In this document: piece by piece, positions 6,589 through 8,635 of the stretch
Numbering within the stretch: position 1 is the stretch's first letter
How the letters are laid out: every line of letters starts with the position of its first letter
Assembly: GCA_021781625.1 (NCBI GenBank)
Contig: JAJXWL010000063.1
Location: 1-8,635, forward strand
Length of the DNA: 8,635 bases
From: a bacterium
Lineage (GTDB): Bacteria > Spirochaetota > Spirochaetia > JABEVK01
Direction of reading: 5' to 3'
Program-made: the position numbers and the translations under genes
The notes under the pieces: model-generated
What the model was told of the DNA's origin: nothing
Databases searched by the model: none
What the model saw: only the letters and a program-made list of their open reading frames with translations

Positions 6589-6590
6589 TG

Positions 6591-6719
6591 CCTAACAACT
6601 TCTGTGTGCCATGATGAGGAAATTGAAACCCGCAAGGGTAAAGATTAGTCCGTAAATACGTGACAGGTGAAGAAAAGCGTGGTTGGTGCACGGGCGGGTC
6701 TTAAGAAATTGTTTTAGGC
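6591..6719 (+). repeat. attC-like inverted-repeat element after the ATPase gene
   Basis: It begins 2 bases after the ATPase stop with CCTAACAACTTCT (6591-6603), and GCCTAAC (6590-6596) fits the RYYYAAC core consensus. At the other end, AAGAAATTGTTTTAGGC (6703-6719) is nearly the reverse complement of the first 14 bases, with two extra T in the core. The total span of about 130 bases is within the known attC range. The first 47 bases match the 3' flank of the DUF4145-like gene (TGTGCCA, GAGGAAA and CCCG blocks). The altered right core (GTTTTAGGC rather than GTTAGGC) suggests a decayed or non-canonical site. Confidence 0.45.
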
Positions 6720-6775
6720 TCGGTAACCCATTGCATATGCCCATGCCATAAGGCTCGTATTTTAGGAGCGACAGA

Positions 6776-7015
6776 ATGAATAATGATTTTTTCGAGACAA
6801 ATCATAAATACATCGTGCTAGACGATTTTAAAGGATTTTTGACATATTTTTTCCATAAGGACGAGGTTTTGACATTTAATGTTTCGGCGTACAGTCGATA
6901 CGATGGGTGCTATGTATATGAATTTTTTGATCAAGATGGAATTTCAAAGTCTGCTAGGTCCGAGAATAAGAATGAAGCATCCTTTCTTGCTCATTTTAGG
7001 AAGCTTGATAACTGA
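6776..7015 (+). CDS. Small AT-rich protein, weakly DUF3601-like
   Basis: The protein is 79 residues. The ATG at 6776 is preceded by AGGAG (6763-6767) at a workable 8-base spacing. The sequence is acidic and rich in aromatic residues (KYIVLDDFKGFLTYFFHKDE, then RYDGCYVYEFFD). The order 'KYxVxxDF ... GExLTF ... YDG' recalls DUF3601, a small domain of unknown function, but the match is weak. No signal peptide or membrane segment is seen. The gene is visibly more AT-rich than its neighbours, suggesting separate origin. It lies between the attC-like element and an Rhs tip. Small proteins beside Rhs toxins are often immunity proteins, but these usually lie downstream of the toxin, so that role is only a possibility. 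Confidence 0.6.
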   Translation: MNNDFFETNHKYIVLDDFKGFLTYFFHKDEVLTFNVSAYSRYDGCYVYEFFDQDGISKSARSENKNEASFLAHFRKLDN

Positions 7016-7159
7016 AAGCATAGAAGAGAAAAGCTTCATAGTCTAGAACTTAAACGTTCTTGCCAACAGCCATCGGACAGCTTAGGCTCGTGTCAGCTCT
7101 TTGAGAGCAGCTTTCGCTGGAATTGAACCAGGCGGAAGGACTTAGGGAAGGATAGAACC

Positions 7160-8635
7160 GTGAGGGATGCGGAGTGCGCCTCAGGTCAACTAATAGCGGG
7201 TAGTGTGCAAGTTGTCTGGAGTTCCGAATACTTGCCCTTTGGAGGAGTAGCGGGACATCAAGGGACCTATCAATTCACAGGATTCTTTACTGGTAAGGAC
7301 TATGACGTTGATACCGGACTCTGGTACTACAATGCCCGCTGGTATGATGCAAGTCTGGGTAGATTTATCTCCGAAGACCCCGCGGGGCAAGGGAGTAATT
7401 GGTACGCCTATGGAGGGAATAACCCACTAGGGACGCTAGACCCCTCCGGACTATGGGGGTTCAATCTAGGATTTGGGCTCGACATTTCGTTTGATTCGAA
7501 CCACGGATGGGGAATCGGGATTGGAATTGGAGCTGGGATTAGTTTTGGAAACAATAACCAAGATTCAATCGGACTAGGTGCCAGCGTTGATTTTTACCAC
7601 GACAATACCGTTGAAACTGGCTTCGGTGCCGGAGTCGATATTGGAGTGTTCAGTTTCAACCTTGGAGCGTCGGCAAGCTGGAATCCGAATTCTGGATGGA
7701 CTGTCTCGGGTGATATTTCCGCAAGTGCATATTGCGTAGGTTTCGACTTCGGGACGACTCAAGTATGGGGCACCAATGGTTCTTATTCTGGAGGAATCTG
7801 GAATGCTGGGCTTTGGGTAGGTTTTCAGCAGTTACATGTCGGAATCGGTGTCCAGTACGGTTGGGGAAGTATGGCAATGGCAACTGGCGGGTACTTCGAT
7901 GCAAGCGCTTTGGGTATGTCTGCAAGTCATAATGTTGACACTGGGCAAGACAGTTTTGGAGGTTCGATAACCGCCGTACAAGCCAATGTCAGTATAAGTA
8001 ATACGGGAGTGTCGTACGGAGGGATTAGTTGCCCGCTCTATACTGAGCTCCAAGACGCTCATAACTTCTTGGCTCAGGCAACGGCGAGTGCTCAGAGTGA
8101 TGCTTCCATTTCAGGTTCGGTCTATAATCGAAATATGCCTGGGGATAATGCTTCTCCTGGCGAGTGGAAAAATGATATTGTTTACGCCGGCGGGCAACTA
8201 GAGAACAACAACGGAGTAATTTCTAAATCAGGATTTGGAGCTTGGATGGTCCCAGGTGATATAGAAGAGGATGGCTCAGCAAGTGGTGGCTGGTTAATCG
8301 AAACGGTTACCTTGCACGTATCAACAGAGGGCACCAAAGTTAGTGTTTGGGCCACCGATGTTGCCAATGCATATGATTTCTTTGATTTGGAACAAAGTGT
8401 CAATGCTAAATTGAAAGTTGGAAACATAGTGATTGCACAGGCAGTACTTTCCGAACACGCAGCTACTAAAATCTTAGTACCTGAAGGTCAGCGATTTATT
8501 GGTGCCGTAAGTCTTACAATTCCACATGTTTTCTACGGGTCAGAGATCATGTTGAGTACGTCAACAACCTTTACAGTCTCTAACGAAAACGGTGGATATA
8601 ATGCCGGAACAATAGTTATCAACGTTCCTATTCAG
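7160..8635 (+). CDS. Rhs/YD-repeat protein tip with long glycine-rich C-terminal extension (partial)
   Basis: The frame is open from 7127 (after a TGA at 7124) to the window edge with no stop. GTG at 7160 is a possible start but has no strong ribosome site. The first 95 codons hold the end of an Rhs core: EYLPFGG, FTGKDYD, DTGLWYYNARWYD, LGRFISEDP, NWYAYGGNNPL and DPSG (ending at 7450). The large YD-repeat shell that should precede this is absent, so this is a displaced tip or the remains of a truncated gene. FTG occurs twice (FTGFFTGKDYD), which looks like a small duplication. After DPSG come at least 395 codons of variable region. About 7451-7930 is glycine-rich with alternating hydrophobic and small residues, as in beta-strands, and about 8030-8635 is a more mixed, beta-rich segment. 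I recognise no toxin domain. In intact Rhs proteins this position carries the polymorphic effector. Confidence 0.8.
   Translation, partial: MRDAECASGQLIAGSVQVVWSSEYLPFGGVAGHQGTYQFTGFFTGKDYDVDTGLWYYNARWYDASLGRFISEDPAGQGSNWYAYGGNNPLGTLDPSGLWGFNLGFGLDISFDSNHGWGIGIGIGAGISFGNNNQDSIGLGASVDFYHDNTVETGFGAGVDIGVFSFNLGASASWNPNSGWTVSGDISASAYCVGFDFGTTQVWGTNGSYSGGIWNAGLWVGFQQLHVGIGVQYGWGSMAMATGGYFDASALGMSASHNVDTGQDSFGGSITAVQANVSISNTGVSYGGISCPLYTELQDAHNFLAQATASAQSDASISGSVYNRNMPGDNASPGEWKNDIVYAGGQLENNNGVISKSGFGAWMVPGDIEEDGSASGGWLIETVTLHVSTEGTKVSVWATDVANAYDFFDLEQSVNAKLKVGNIVIAQAVLSEHAATKILVPEGQRFIGAVSLTIPHVFYGSEIMLSTSTTFTVSNENGGYNAGTIVINVPIQ

Noticed and set aside
6716..7091. AGGCTCG repeated three times (6716, 6751, 7084)
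   Set aside because: The matches are only 7-8 bases with no shared flanks, so they are not called as a repeat family.
7096..7108. Short hairpin GCTCT-TTG-AGAGC after the small gene
   Set aside because: The stem is only 5 bp and no T run follows, so it does not qualify as a terminator.
7096..7132. tRNA-like T-arm on the minus strand (CTGG-TTCAATT-CCAG)
   Set aside because: No matching acceptor, D or anticodon arms could be built around it, so it is not called as a tRNA.

Overview
The window is a mosaic accessory region rather than a conserved operon. No rRNA, tRNA or taxonomic marker gene is present. The mid-range base composition, an Rhs/YD-repeat protein tip, a PhnB-like VOC protein and cassette-like flanking repeats would suit a spirochaete such as a gut Treponema. 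That is only an inference, and other Gram-negative bacteria are possible.

Region 1 (1-940): a gene for a zinc-ribbon plus DUF4145-like protein (112-876) sits between a hairpin-forming element ending in GTTAG (to 83) and a CTAAC element that begins 4 bases after its stop codon. Region 2 (1027-3563): a decayed isoprenylcysteine methyltransferase-family (ICMT) gene carries two frameshifts. An IS21-family element (1360-3533) has inserted into its last codons. The element has istA, an istB broken by an in-frame amber codon, imperfect 36-37 bp terminal repeats and an apparent 5 bp target duplication. The severed methyltransferase C-terminus (KKLIPWIY) is still readable on the far side. Region 3 (3594-4660): two ordinary-looking genes follow, a DUF1707 plus YKG-repeat protein and a PhnB-like VOC protein. 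The ICMT gene probably once stood just upstream of the first, with 28 to 30 bases between them.

Region 4 (4661-5226) has no recognisable gene and ends in a second copy of the GTTAG element. Region 5 (5227-6719): an AAA/STAND-like ATPase with a winged-helix-like C-terminus (5317-6588) lies behind a leader with a perfect 13 bp inverted repeat. Its stop is followed by the same CTAAC element seen after the DUF4145 gene. Thus two unrelated genes share both their 5' and their 3' flanks, which is the architecture of integron gene cassettes with attC-like sites. No integrase is in the window. Region 6 (6720-8635): a small AT-rich gene (79 aa, weakly DUF3601-like) is followed by a 5'-truncated Rhs tip. 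The Rhs frame has a long glycine-rich, beta-strand-like C-terminal extension that runs off the window.

Taken together this looks like a site that collects single-gene modules (cassette-like cargo, Rhs tips, an IS) among decaying chromosomal genes. The shared flanks of the two cargo genes are the observation most worth following up.
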